A stretch of DNA of 64,000 nucleotides from Alteromonas sp. MMG017 (GCF_018100795.1 NZ_JAGJDY010000008.1:1-64000); one strand, 5' to 3'. Numbered from the stretch's first letter, positions 43,185 through 52,447 are shown. A program made the numbers and translations. Notes: a model not told the origin generated them from the sequence alone.

Positions 43185-44024
43185 ATGTCTTTATTTGTAA
43201 ATACTAATGTGTCATCAATTAACGCTCAACGTCAGCTTTTTGACGTGAGTGATAAATTGAACACGTCATTTGAGAGATTGTCATCTGGGTTTCGTATCAA
43301 CAGTGCGGCTGATGATGCTGCTGGTCTTCAAATTTCTGACCGTCTAACGTCTCAAGTTGAAGGTTTGAACCAAGCTGTTCGTAATGCGAACGATGCTATC
43401 TCATTGTCACAAACTGCTGAAGGTGCGCTTGGCGAAGTAACGTCTAGCTTACAGCGTATTCGCCAATTAGCAGTTCAATCACAAAATGGTATTAACTCTT
43501 CAGCTGACCGCTTAGCACTTCAAAAAGAAGTGTCTGCGCTTAGAACTGAAATTTCGCGCATCGCGACCGATACTCAATTCGGAAGCGTGAAAATTTTGGA
43601 CGGTAATTTCTCTGCTAAATTTTTAGTAGGTGCAAATGCTGGCCAAACTATTTCTGTGAACTTATCTTCAACTAATCTTGGTTCTATCAGCGGCTTTAGT
43701 GCAACTGGGTTGGGTATTACTACCAACAGTGTTGCCACGGCAGATGGCGCGTCTGCGCTTCTATCTGATGTAGACGCTGCGATATCAGGTATTGGGGGAG
43801 TTCGAGCTGACCTGGGTGCGCTTCAAAACCGTTTCCAATCAACTATTCGTAACTTGAGCAATATCAGTGAGAACCTGTCATCTGCACGTTCTCAGATTCG
43901 TGATACCGATTTTGCATCTGAAACTGCAGATCTAACACGTAATCAGATTATTCAGCAGGCATCTATTTCTGTACTAAGTCAAGCAAACCAGCGCCCTCAA
44001 ACTGCGCTATCTTTGCTTGGATAA
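43185..44024 (+). CDS. Flagellin 3
   Basis: The protein has 279 residues and is somewhat more diverged from the other two (DVSDKLNTSFERL, GSVKILDGNFSAKF, QASISVLSQANQRPQTALSL). It keeps the D0/D1 architecture without D2/D3. A very strong SD (TAGGAGGT) and the best FliA promoter suggest high expression. It is followed by a hairpin at 44054 and then by flaG and the fliDST genes. Confidence 0.97.
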   Translation: MSLFVNTNVSSINAQRQLFDVSDKLNTSFERLSSGFRINSAADDAAGLQISDRLTSQVEGLNQAVRNANDAISLSQTAEGALGEVTSSLQRIRQLAVQSQNGINSSADRLALQKEVSALRTEISRIATDTQFGSVKILDGNFSAKFLVGANAGQTISVNLSSTNLGSISGFSATGLGITTNSVATADGASALLSDVDAAISGIGGVRADLGALQNRFQSTIRNLSNISENLSSARSQIRDTDFASETADLTRNQIIQQASISVLSQANQRPQTALSLLG

Positions 44025-44053
44025 GCTATAATTTAATACCTTAGTTGGAATGT

Positions 44054-44087
44054 AACGGGTGCTTGCTTACTTGCAAGGGCCCGTTTT
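44054..44087 (+). terminator. Weak terminator or attenuator after flagellin 3
   Basis: The outer arms AACGGG/CCCGTT and inner arms CTTGC/GCAAG form a branched-looking hairpin followed by a short, interrupted T-run. It sits between flagellin 3 and flaG and would allow partial read-through, giving less flaG-fliDST mRNA than flagellin mRNA. Confidence 0.6.
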
Positions 44088-44113
44088 GTCGTTTCAAAAG
44101 GGGGGTGAAATAA

Positions 44114-44602
44114 GTGGAAATTGTAAATAATCAAACTGGTCAAGCTTTTGCATTAGCTTCTGAATCCGCAACGGTGTCTAAAGTGGCGCCAAACGAGAGC
44201 TCAGGGAAAGCGAGCAACGACAGTGAAAATAATAGTGCTGGCCAACAGCAAGCAAACAGTAGTGGAACAAATACGGCGCTAAAAAACGGTGTGTCTAGTG
44301 TACAAAATTTGGCTCAAGGTTCTAACCCTTCAGCCGATAAAGTATCAGAAGCAGAGAATCAAGCTTCGCTAGAGAACGCAGTTCAAGAAGTTGAATCATT
44401 CTTGCAAACGCAAAATAGGAATTTGGCGTTTTCTATTGATGACGAAACTAAGCGCTCGGTTGTTACGGTAAAAGATTCTGAGTCTGGTGATGTAATAAGA
44501 CAAATACCCTCTGAAGAAGTATTAGCGCTTGCTGAACGTATTCAAGATTTGCAGCAAGATGTAGGCGACAGTGTAGGGGTATTTATTAATAATCGCGTTT
44601 AG
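44114..44602 (+). CDS. flaG: FlaG family protein
   Basis: The protein has 162 residues. The first half is low-complexity, rich in Ser, Asn and Gln. The C-terminal half holds the conserved FlaG domain (LAFSIDDETKRSVVTVKDSE, then VIRQIPSEEVLALAERIQDL). FlaG proteins influence polar filament length by an unclear mechanism. The start is a GTG preceded by a G-rich SD (AAGGGGGG). It lies 24 bp upstream of fliD. Confidence 0.9.
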   Translation: MEIVNNQTGQAFALASESATVSKVAPNESSGKASNDSENNSAGQQQANSSGTNTALKNGVSSVQNLAQGSNPSADKVSEAENQASLENAVQEVESFLQTQNRNLAFSIDDETKRSVVTVKDSESGDVIRQIPSEEVLALAERIQDLQQDVGDSVGVFINNRV

Positions 44603-44626
44603 CAACCGTGTTTAACGAGGTAAAGT

Positions 44627-46060
44627 ATGACAATTCAATCATTAGGTGTAGGTTCAGGTTTAGCACTTGACGACCTAGTTCAACAGCTTCTTACCGCTGA
44701 GCGTCAGCCGAAAGAAGACAGGTTGAATGCGAAAGAAGAACAGATTGAAGCTGAAATCTCAGGCTTAGGTCAGATTAAATCCAAATTTTCTGATTTTAAA
44801 GATGCGGTTGATGATTTACGAAGCGATAACGACATCAATGGTCGTGAACCCACTATTACCAACCCTTCTGAAGATGACGATGTACTTTCTGCAGAAGCAT
44901 CTAATTCAGCCCTTCGTGGTTCTTACGATATTGTGGTTGAGCAATTAGCCCAGGGCAGCCGAATTACTACCGATGATGGCGCGTTTACTGCCAGTTCAGA
45001 TCCAGTACTCACGTCAGGTACTGGTTCACTTACGTTTGATGTGGGCGGAAGTGACAGTTTTACCATCGATATTACTGCTGGTACTTCATTAACCGCGCTC
45101 AGAGAAAAAATTAATAACGCAGATGATAACTTCGGCGTAACTGCCAACATTATCGATACCGGCACAGCTGCCGGCCCGCGTTTAGTGTTTAGCTCTAGCG
45201 AAACGGGTACGGGCAATGATTTGGTTATCACTAATGATAATGGTAACGCCGAGTTAGATAGGCTTTCCACCACAGGTGGTGCAGGTAGCATCGACCCTGC
45301 GAATATTGAATCTGCACAAAATGCGATTGCTTATATAGATGGTATCGCGGTTGAAAGTGAATCTAATGAGTTTGAAAACACCATTCAAAACGTGTCTTTT
45401 GAAGTCAATGAAATTTCGCCTAAAGACGCCGTCGGTGATTTTCTTTCTACCAAATTGGAAATTGGTTACGACAAAGAAGGCCTAGATAAAAAAATTCGTG
45501 ATTTCGTAGAAAACTATAATAGTTTGATTGACGAAATAGGCCTGCTAACTAAATACGGTGAGTCAGAATTAGAAGATGATGGCGCATTGGCTGGAGATTC
45601 GTTATTACGCGGAATTCAATCCGGCTTGGCCAGTATAGTTGGTGACAGTAACAGCGCATCTGCGTTGGGGGGCTTGTTCCAATTAGGTATCGAATTTGAT
45701 GACGACGGTAAACTAGAAATTGGCACAACAGACTATGGATTGGGCTCAGGTGAAGATCGTCTTGCTGATGCTCTTGAAGATAATTTTGATGAAATAGCTT
45801 CACTATTTACTGATGACGATGAAGGTATTGCGGTGAGGCTTTATGATTTTGCTAACCAATATACCTCGTACAGTGGCTTAATTAGTTTGCGCGAAACTGC
45901 GGCCAAAGACGATAGAGATGATTTGTACGACGAGCGAGAGACATTGGAATTAAGAATGCTTAGCTATGAAGAAATACTTCGTGATAAGTATCTGAACTTA
46001 GACCAAACTGTTGCTCAGCTAAACCAGACTAGTTCGGCACTACTTGCTTCACTAGGCTAA
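44627..46060 (+). CDS. fliD: Flagellar filament cap protein FliD
   Basis: The protein has 477 residues. N-terminal GVGSGLALDDLVQQLLTAER and the FliD C-terminal coiled region (LRDKYLNLDQTVAQLNQTSS) identify HAP2. It caps the filament and directs flagellin folding at the tip. It is co-transcribed with flaG, fliS and fliT. Confidence 0.95.
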   Translation: MTIQSLGVGSGLALDDLVQQLLTAERQPKEDRLNAKEEQIEAEISGLGQIKSKFSDFKDAVDDLRSDNDINGREPTITNPSEDDDVLSAEASNSALRGSYDIVVEQLAQGSRITTDDGAFTASSDPVLTSGTGSLTFDVGGSDSFTIDITAGTSLTALREKINNADDNFGVTANIIDTGTAAGPRLVFSSSETGTGNDLVITNDNGNAELDRLSTTGGAGSIDPANIESAQNAIAYIDGIAVESESNEFENTIQNVSFEVNEISPKDAVGDFLSTKLEIGYDKEGLDKKIRDFVENYNSLIDEIGLLTKYGESELEDDGALAGDSLLRGIQSGLASIVGDSNSASALGGLFQLGIEFDDDGKLEIGTTDYGLGSGEDRLADALEDNFDEIASLFTDDDEGIAVRLYDFANQYTSYSGLISLRETAAKDDRDDLYDERETLELRMLSYEEILRDKYLNLDQTVAQLNQTSSALLASLG

Positions 46061-46078
46061 GAAGTTTTCGGAGATTTT

Positions 46079-46507
46079 ATGGCACTTAAAGGCATTAACG
46101 CTTACCGCAAAGGTAACCTAAAACAAGATATAGCGTCTGCGGATCCGCATAAGCTTACACTCATGCTACTGCAAGGCGCGTTAGATCGAATCGCCTATGC
46201 TAAAGGTGCAATGGAAAGAAAAGATCTTATTACCAAAGCAGACTTTATCTCTAAAACAAGCGCTATCCTCATGCACTTGCGTGACACGTTAGATCTTGAA
46301 ATTGGCGGTGAAGTAGCGCAGAACATGTTTAATCTCTATGACTATATGATTCAGCGTTTAAATGATGCGCATGTAAATAACGACTTGAAGTTACTTGATG
46401 AAGTGTCTAGCCTATTAACACCTATTCGAGACGCGTGGGTACAAATTCCTGAAACTGCAAAGCAAGAGGCCTTTGAAGCTCAGCGTCAAAATCGTCAAGC
46501 TATGTGA
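46079..46507 (+). CDS. fliS: Flagellin export chaperone FliS
   Basis: The protein has 142 residues and is helical, with the family hallmark ASADPHKLTLMLLQGALDRI and later NNDLKLLDEVSSLLTPIRDAW. It binds the flagellin C-terminus before export. It overlaps the next gene by 4 bp. Confidence 0.95.
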   Translation: MALKGINAYRKGNLKQDIASADPHKLTLMLLQGALDRIAYAKGAMERKDLITKADFISKTSAILMHLRDTLDLEIGGEVAQNMFNLYDYMIQRLNDAHVNNDLKLLDEVSSLLTPIRDAWVQIPETAKQEAFEAQRQNRQAM

Positions 46508-46818
46508 ACCAGGTTATTTTTAATCACGAACTTACTCCTTTATTCTTACAGGTAGTTAATGAAAAATTAGCTGCCTGTTTGGTGCCTTCTGACGCCCCCA
46601 TTCCTACTGAAAATTTTAGATCTTTGGTTCAACTACGCGACCGTGTAATCAGGCGGGCGCTGAAGCAAATGGACGCTGAAGTAGAAAAAGCTTTCGCTGC
46701 TAAAGAGTTAGAGATAAATAATAAATTGGAGAAATTGGCGCGTGGTTTGCTAGATAGTGCTAAAGACGAAGCCGTTCAATATTCTCGTGGGCGGGCAGCA
46801 TTAAAGAAATATAAATAA
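46504..46818 (+). CDS. fliT: FliT-like flagellar chaperone
   Basis: This is a small helical protein of 104 residues. It is identified mainly by position after fliS and by size; sequence similarity to enteric FliT is weak. It starts with a GTG overlapping the fliS stop, so it is translationally coupled. FliT-type proteins are chaperones of FliD. It ends 2 bp before the Maf gene, which links flagellar and glycosylation genes in one transcript. Confidence 0.7.
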   Translation: MNQVIFNHELTPLFLQVVNEKLAACLVPSDAPIPTENFRSLVQLRDRVIRRALKQMDAEVEKAFAAKELEINNKLEKLARGLLDSAKDEAVQYSRGRAALKKYK

Positions 46819-46820
46819 TC

Positions 46821-49800
46821 ATGCTAAACCAAATCCAGTTTCACATTGATGAAGACGAACAAAAGCAACAGAACATTGAACAAGACGTGGCGAAATCAAT
46901 CCAACGGCGTCATCATGAAGGTGTTGAGGCTTTTAGGCGTCAAATTCCCTCTTTACTAAAATTTTTCGTCAATCAAGAAACTACGTCTTCTACTATAATG
47001 TGCAATAAATTTGGCGAGTTGAATATTGTCGACATTCAGACTGGCCAGGTACTTTATGGGATCTCACCAAAAGAAGAAGTAAGTGGGCATTTGCGTGCAT
47101 ATTTGAATGATAGACTTGATGTGTCTGTCGAAGAGTCAGGTATCACCACTGCTACAGATACATTGGTCGTTCTGGGTTTGGGGCTAGGTTATCACCTTGA
47201 AGAACTGATAGCGTGCCAGGCATATAAAAGTATTGTCGTTTACGAACCTAATGTTGATTATTTTATTTGCTCACTTTCATCCATTAATTGGAAAGATATT
47301 CTTAGTGATGCGAAGAAAGCGGGAATTGCTTTATTTCTACAAATAGGCAGCGATGGCAGCAGTTTATATAGTGATATCAGTGAGCTACAAGAACATTTAG
47401 GTTTAACAAATTTTGCGTTATACAAGCATTTTAATAATCCAACGTTCGATCAAATTGAAAGTGGTCTCAAAACCCTGACCTGGGATGAGTTTAAGCATTG
47501 GCGATTTAAACGCACTACACTCAATCCTATTGTTAATTATATTTCCCCTTGGACCCAGATTAAGAATCAGTTTAACTGGGATCAAAGCTTTCTCGATGAA
47601 AGCACCAAGCTGCGTAATCTTGATGCACTAAAACAGTATTTCCCCGAATTATATAAAGAGTTTTTAGCATATTCTCCGGCCGTGTGGGAGCCCGTTGCAC
47701 TCCCCGATGGCAGCATCAATATTTGCTATAAAGCTACTGGCGCTCTTTTCTATGGTAACGCGCCGGAAAATGAAGCCCACCACAGCTTTAAAAACTTTAC
47801 TAAGCACCCTCACAAAGACAGTTTAGTGCTTGGTTATAAAGGGAAAAAGCTTCGCAATTACACCCACTATCAATTGGTTACAGAATGCGAGAAAGTACTC
47901 CAGGGCTTTGAAGAAGAGTCGGGACAGTTACCAGAAAAAGTAAAATCGACTATCTTTTTTGGTTTGGCTGCTGGGTACGATTTCGAGTATTTTGTTGATA
48001 ACTTTGATATAGAAAAATTATTTATTTGCGAACCTAATAAAGACTTCTTTTACGCGTCTTTATATAGCGTTGATTGGGCTAAAATTTTAGATTATTTCAA
48101 TGAAAAAGAACGTCGTCTTTACTTAAATATTGGAGACGATGGAAGTAATCTAATTAATGATTTATTGGTTCAGTTTCAGTCTATTGGCCCTTATGTGCTG
48201 GCCAACTCATACTTCTATCAATCTTATTATAATCAAGGGTTAGTAACCGCAGTATCTCAACTAAGAGAGCAGTTACAGGTTATTATTGCGATGGGTGACT
48301 ATCTCGATAATGCAAAATATGGCCTTTCGCACACACATTCAGCGATAAAACACCATATGCCTCTGATGCGTTATAATCCTTCAACTCATTTAGAGTCTAT
48401 TCACAAAGAAGTACCGGTTTTTATTGTTGGTAATGGCCCTTCGCTTGACGATCTCATACCTTTGATTAAAGAAGAAGTTGATGCGGCAATTATTGTTTCT
48501 TGCGGAACGGCGCTTCAAACACTTTATAAACACGGTATTACCCCTCATTTTCACGCAGAAATTGAATCAAATCGGTCTACTTATGACTGGGCGATTCGTG
48601 TTAATGCGCCAGATTATTTAAAACAAATTAGTTTAATAAGCTGCAACGGAATTCATCCTGACACCTGTGATTTGTACAAAGATGTGTATTTGGCATTTAA
48701 GCAAGGTGAAGCCTCAACAGTGTCTATTGCCGAACTGTACCCCAAGAAGACCTTTGGGGCTCTTGATGCCGCATACCCTACCGTCACTAATTTCGCTATG
48801 AACCTGCTGACGGAAATCGGCTTTGAGCAGTTTTATCTGTTTGGGACTGATATGGGGTTTGTGGATGAAAATTATCATCATTCGAAATCTTCAGGGTATT
48901 ACAGTGAGAAAGGCAACGAACTCTACGATTACACTGCTGAAAACAATACATCTTTAATTCTGCCCGGAAATTTTAGGCCCGTAGTAAAAACTAAATATGA
49001 ATTTAAAGTATCTAAATCTGTATTAGAAAATGTTTTGTCGGTGAAGAAAGCCGAAGTGTATAACCTAAATGATGGCGCGAAAATAGCGGGAGCGAAACCG
49101 CTTCGCAAAGAGGATGCCATTTTAGTTTGTAGCGCTGTTCAAAGAGATGCGGCTGTTGAAGCAATGAAGCAACAGGTTTTTACAGAACTAGATTTTGATG
49201 ACTTTGAAAAGCGATTTAACAGTCGCTACGACAGTAATATATTAATAGAAGAGCTTACCCAATTTCATCTTCTAGTACCTACAGAATTAGAGAGCAAAGA
49301 AGATTTAACAGTGCTAATAGAAGAGCAAAGGAACTTTGTGGTCAAATCTTTGCTGAACAAAAACTCTCTTCTTTTCTTTTACCTAAATGGAACGTTAAAT
49401 TACATTAATAGCTCACTCACTAAAGTGGCTAATTTAAGTGATGAAACACGGATGATTTCATTAAGTAGCGAACTTCTTTCTATATGGAAACGCTACTTAA
49501 AGTATATTCGTGATGGGTTTGCACATGCTCGATTCGAGCTGGATGGTATTACTAGTTTCATGGGTAAACGTAGAGAAATTATATTAAGAAACTACTTATC
49601 CTCAAAACCTTTTAATATTGATATCGATAGCAGTGCGCCAATTGGTCGCAGTAGCACATTCATTTCTATTGTGGACGAATATAGAGACCAGAAAAACCCT
49701 GCCGCATTGTTAACTACTAATTTTGAACCTTCAAATAAAGAAGCGAATCAAAAGCGATATGTGATAGTAAGAGAGGTCGCAAAAAATATAGAGTCATTGT

Positions 49801-50204
49801 TTATTAAGGACGGAAATTCAGTTTACATCCCTGGAAGTTATTTAACAGAAGGGTACTCCGTGTCATGTAACGATGAAACTGGATTGAATTTTGCTGTGCT
49901 TTCAATAATTAGTGGCATTAATGGTGTGGTTTTTATTCCCAAGTTAATTTATAACGATGACGCAGCGGATACACCTTGGTTTGATAAGCGATTACTCTCA
50001 CTTGAGGGGATTTATGCCTACAGTGGTTCCGACTTTTTACTACTGAGCCAACGTCGTTTGGATGAGCAGGAATTACTATTAGGTAGTGGTGATAGGGTCT
50101 ATTATCTTCCACATATTAAGGTTTTAGATATTCTCGGTCGAAAAATAAATGATGAAAAATACCAGAGCATGAAACAAATATTCATTGACCGAAAAACGCG
50201 CTAA
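46821..50204 (+). CDS. maf: Maf-family flagellin glycosyltransferase with duplicated N-terminal domain
   Basis: The protein has 1,127 residues, well above a typical single-unit Maf protein (about 600-700). The conserved Maf/DUF115 core lies at about 530-700 (VFIVGNGPSLDDLIPLIKEE, ITPHFHAEIES, LFGTDMGF). Two copies of the Maf N-terminal Rossmann-like domain precede it: one at about 110-260 (LVVLGLGLGYHLEELIA, IVVYEPNVDYF) and one at about 370-515 (TIFFGLAAGYDFEYFV, LFICEPNKDFF). Maf proteins transfer CMP-nonulosonic acids to flagellin Ser/Thr in the cytoplasm. The gene starts 2 bp after fliT and lies upstream of CMP-nonulosonate synthesis genes, which fits that role. Confidence 0.9.
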   Translation: MLNQIQFHIDEDEQKQQNIEQDVAKSIQRRHHEGVEAFRRQIPSLLKFFVNQETTSSTIMCNKFGELNIVDIQTGQVLYGISPKEEVSGHLRAYLNDRLDVSVEESGITTATDTLVVLGLGLGYHLEELIACQAYKSIVVYEPNVDYFICSLSSINWKDILSDAKKAGIALFLQIGSDGSSLYSDISELQEHLGLTNFALYKHFNNPTFDQIESGLKTLTWDEFKHWRFKRTTLNPIVNYISPWTQIKNQFNWDQSFLDESTKLRNLDALKQYFPELYKEFLAYSPAVWEPVALPDGSINICYKATGALFYGNAPENEAHHSFKNFTKHPHKDSLVLGYKGKKLRNYTHYQLVTECEKVLQGFEEESGQLPEKVKSTIFFGLAAGYDFEYFVDNFDIEKLFICEPNKDFFYASLYSVDWAKILDYFNEKERRLYLNIGDDGSNLINDLLVQFQSIGPYVLANSYFYQSYYNQGLVTAVSQLREQLQVIIAMGDYLDNAKYGLSHTHSAIKHHMPLMRYNPSTHLESIHKEVPVFIVGNGPSLDDLIPLIKEEVDAAIIVSCGTALQTLYKHGITPHFHAEIESNRSTYDWAIRVNAPDYLKQISLISCNGIHPDTCDLYKDVYLAFKQGEASTVSIAELYPKKTFGALDAAYPTVTNFAMNLLTEIGFEQFYLFGTDMGFVDENYHHSKSSGYYSEKGNELYDYTAENNTSLILPGNFRPVVKTKYEFKVSKSVLENVLSVKKAEVYNLNDGAKIAGAKPLRKEDAILVCSAVQRDAAVEAMKQQVFTELDFDDFEKRFNSRYDSNILIEELTQFHLLVPTELESKEDLTVLIEEQRNFVVKSLLNKNSLLFFYLNGTLNYINSSLTKVANLSDETRMISLSSELLSIWKRYLKYIRDGFAHARFELDGITSFMGKRREIILRNYLSSKPFNIDIDSSAPIGRSSTFISIVDEYRDQKNPAALLTTNFEPSNKEANQKRYVIVREVAKNIESLFIKDGNSVYIPGSYLTEGYSVSCNDETGLNFAVLSIISGINGVVFIPKLIYNDDAADTPWFDKRLLSLEGIYAYSGSDFLLLSQRRLDEQELLLGSGDRVYYLPHIKVLDILGRKINDEKYQSMKQIFIDRKTR

Positions 50205-50215
50205 GCCAAGCACTT

Positions 50216-51214
50216 ATGACTTTATCTACGTTTATCAGTAGCCCAGACCCAATTAATCAAGAAAGTGGTATAGATTTCGTTATACTTTGGGTAGACGGAG
50301 ATGCGCCTGAACACCGTGCCAAAAGGCAGGCCTTTTTATCTTCTGATATAGGTTGTAAGCCAGATGATGAAGAGCAGTCGATTGATAACCTAAGATTTAT
50401 ACAAACGAGCGAACTGCGCTACTGTCTACGTTCAATAAAGCATCATGCCCCTTGGTATAGGAAAATTTGGCTAGTAACCGATAGTCAAATACCTTCATTT
50501 TTAGAGTCCAAAAAGCTTTTTAAAGATCGCATAGAGATAGTCGATCACAAAACTATATTTTCTGGAAATGAAGAGTACCTACCTACATTTAACACCCGCA
50601 GCATAGTATCTCTAATCGATAAAATTCCAAGGTTGAGCCAGAAATTTATATATGGCAACGATGATTTTATGCTTGGGGGCAATGTTGCGCCTGACTTTTT
50701 CTTCAAGCAAGGCTTGCCTGTAATTTATGGTGATTGGGTCTCACACACCACCGAAGTACAGCCAACACTATTTCAGCAAGGCATGATGAATGCCGCTAAA
50801 ATGCTCGGGTTCCCTTCCCACTCTTTTATAAATATAAGCCATGGGTTTCAACCTATGGATAGACAAATTATCGAAACGCTTAGGGATAAATTTCCAGCTC
50901 AGTTCTCAAATAACTTAGCCCACAAGTTCAGGCACCGTAGCCAATTTTTGCTTGAATCCTTACACAATCATTATTGCTACCGACATAAAAATGTTGAGAC
51001 AAGCGGTACCGAACCCATGGTACATTTTAGCTTTCAGTTATGCCGAGAAGGTGAGGCTGAAAAAATTAAGTTTCTTTTTGACTTGTTTCGTCAAAACGAA
51101 CGGAAAATGTTTTGTATCAACGAATATCAATCACTTTACCCCCGTTTACCCTTTGTAAAAAGTGACTTAGAAGCGCTCTGTGGCCCGCCACTCGTGTCTG
51201 AATTAGCCCTTTAA
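50216..51214 (+). CDS. Stealth-family sugar-phosphate transferase
   Basis: The protein has 332 residues. The Stealth conserved regions are visible in order: CR1 (DFVILWVDGDAPEHRAKRQ, about 20-40), CR2 (SELRYCLRSIKHHAPWYRKI, IWLVTDSQIPSFL, about 65-110, then YGNDDFMLG near 145) and a His-rich later part. Known Stealth proteins transfer hexose-1-phosphate (for example GlcNAc-1-P) in capsule synthesis. Here it follows maf by 11 bp, so a phosphosugar addition to the flagellar or surface glycan is likely by context. The substrate cannot be read from sequence. Confidence 0.85.
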   Translation: MTLSTFISSPDPINQESGIDFVILWVDGDAPEHRAKRQAFLSSDIGCKPDDEEQSIDNLRFIQTSELRYCLRSIKHHAPWYRKIWLVTDSQIPSFLESKKLFKDRIEIVDHKTIFSGNEEYLPTFNTRSIVSLIDKIPRLSQKFIYGNDDFMLGGNVAPDFFFKQGLPVIYGDWVSHTTEVQPTLFQQGMMNAAKMLGFPSHSFINISHGFQPMDRQIIETLRDKFPAQFSNNLAHKFRHRSQFLLESLHNHYCYRHKNVETSGTEPMVHFSFQLCREGEAEKIKFLFDLFRQNERKMFCINEYQSLYPRLPFVKSDLEALCGPPLVSELAL

Positions 51215-51224
51215 AAAATAAAGC

Positions 51225-51251
51225 TTTACTGTTTACGTTTACTGCCGATAA
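51225..51251 (+). promoter_or_regulatory. Possible sigma-28 promoter for the nonulosonate operon
   Basis: The -10 box GCCGATAA (51244-51251) is an exact FliA consensus, and 15 bases upstream TTTA stands where TAAA is expected. The -35 is therefore weak. If used, the glycan operon would be switched on with the flagellin genes. Confidence 0.5.
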
Positions 51252-51353
51252 ATAAGGAGCTTACGACCCGTGGTTTATAGGTGATAAACTCATGGTCATA
51301 TCAATATAAGTTTCTAAAAGTGCAGACGTTTTTGTCGTTGGGTAAACAGTAAA
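51225..51353 (+). promoter_or_regulatory. 12-bp inverted repeat pairing with the start codon of the next gene
   Basis: TTTACTGTTTAC (51225-51236) and GTAAACAGTAAA (51342-51353) are perfect inverted copies 105 bp apart. The right arm ends on the A of the ATG of the following gene and covers the bases just before it. In a read-through mRNA from the maf/Stealth genes the arms could pair and hide the start. An mRNA from the FliA-like site at 51225-51251 would begin downstream of the left arm and stay open. Confidence 0.6.
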
Positions 51354-52432
51354 TGACAAGTGACAACCATCAATTGAAGATTTTAATGCTCATCTCATCA
51401 CCATTTCAATATTGGTGTGCGTTGGAGTATTTGCATCAAATGGGACGGCGGGTCAGCATTACCATAGTGAATGCAGCTACGTTCTGTGAAAACTCTATGC
51501 TTCAAATTGAAGCAATGCATAAGTTTGCGAAACCTGAATCTGTAAAGCTACTCTCTATCCCTAAAGAAGGGAGTTTAGCTTCGCGAATTGGCGCCTATTC
51601 AGATCTTATCACTGTATTTGCAAATGATGCTTTTTCGACGGTATTAATTGGCGACCTACGACAGCTATGGATGCAAGATATTGCTTGTAATATCAATGCA
51701 GATAACGTGGTGTTAGTAGATGATGGCGCTGCTACGAATGTTTTTGAAAAGTTTATAATTCGACCTAGTGATTATATGCTTCCTGTTTCTATGCATTCAG
51801 ATAACCCCGAGCGAAAATCGCTGGCATGGGAGCTAAAATCTTCATTGGGGATATCTCACAATCCTACGAAGTTTCGCCTTTTTTCTATATTTGAATTTAA
51901 TGATAGTAAGCATTCTATTCGAAATACACTGTCGTTGCTTCGACAGCAGTTTGCACTACACGACCATTATGAAAACGTAGAGCGGCATTTCATTGGCTCG
52001 CCGGTATGTGAAAAGGGCCTGCTTGATTCGAAGCGCTATTACGACATCTTGACTCATGCTGCTAAGTCCCATGATGCAAAAACATCATTAATTTACTTTG
52101 CTCACAGAGCGGAAGATATAAAATCTAAGGCGCAGATTTTATCTGATTTGGGATACTCAATAGAATTCCACGATCAGCCTTATGAATTAGCGTGTGCATC
52201 GCAAGGCCGTATGCCTGAAAAGGTAGTAGGTTTACACTCAACAAGTTTATTTAACATGAAAATACTATCAGGTAATGCGTGTGAGGCAATTTGTTATATG
52301 TTAAACGAAAATGAATTGGCCGCTATGGGCACACGTCATTACGGCAGTGACAGGTTTACACTTCGAGATCATATCGAGTCTATATATGATAGGTTTGAAG
52401 AGTTTGGAATAACGACCCTTAACTTACAATAA
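51353..52432 (+). CDS. Polysialyltransferase-like glycosyltransferase
   Basis: The protein has 359 residues. A GT-B-like fold shows motifs of the bacterial alpha-2,8-polysialyltransferase/GT52-like group: LVDDGAATN (about residue 120) and a YFAHRAEDIKSK block (about 248) resembling the HP motif, then GLHSTSLFNMKIL resembling the C-terminal Ser motif that binds CMP. It probably transfers a CMP-activated nonulosonate made by the six downstream genes. It lies 15 bp upstream of the Gmd-like gene. The start ATG overlaps an inverted-repeat arm and has only a poor SD. Family assignment is by motif only. Confidence 0.7.
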   Translation: MTSDNHQLKILMLISSPFQYWCALEYLHQMGRRVSITIVNAATFCENSMLQIEAMHKFAKPESVKLLSIPKEGSLASRIGAYSDLITVFANDAFSTVLIGDLRQLWMQDIACNINADNVVLVDDGAATNVFEKFIIRPSDYMLPVSMHSDNPERKSLAWELKSSLGISHNPTKFRLFSIFEFNDSKHSIRNTLSLLRQQFALHDHYENVERHFIGSPVCEKGLLDSKRYYDILTHAAKSHDAKTSLIYFAHRAEDIKSKAQILSDLGYSIEFHDQPYELACASQGRMPEKVVGLHSTSLFNMKILSGNACEAICYMLNENELAAMGTRHYGSDRFTLRDHIESIYDRFEEFGITTLNLQ

Positions 52433-52447
52433 TTTTAAGGTCAGGTA

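Noticed and set aside
44114..44200. A separate FliA promoter for flaG
   Set aside because: No TAAA-N15-GCCGATAA-like pair exists between flagellin 3 and flaG; partial read-through past the weak hairpin is simpler.
51225..51353. A MITE or small IS remnant bounded by 12-bp inverted repeats
   Set aside because: There is no flanking target duplication (AAAGC on the left, TGACA on the right) and no second copy in the window. The right arm is part of a start region.
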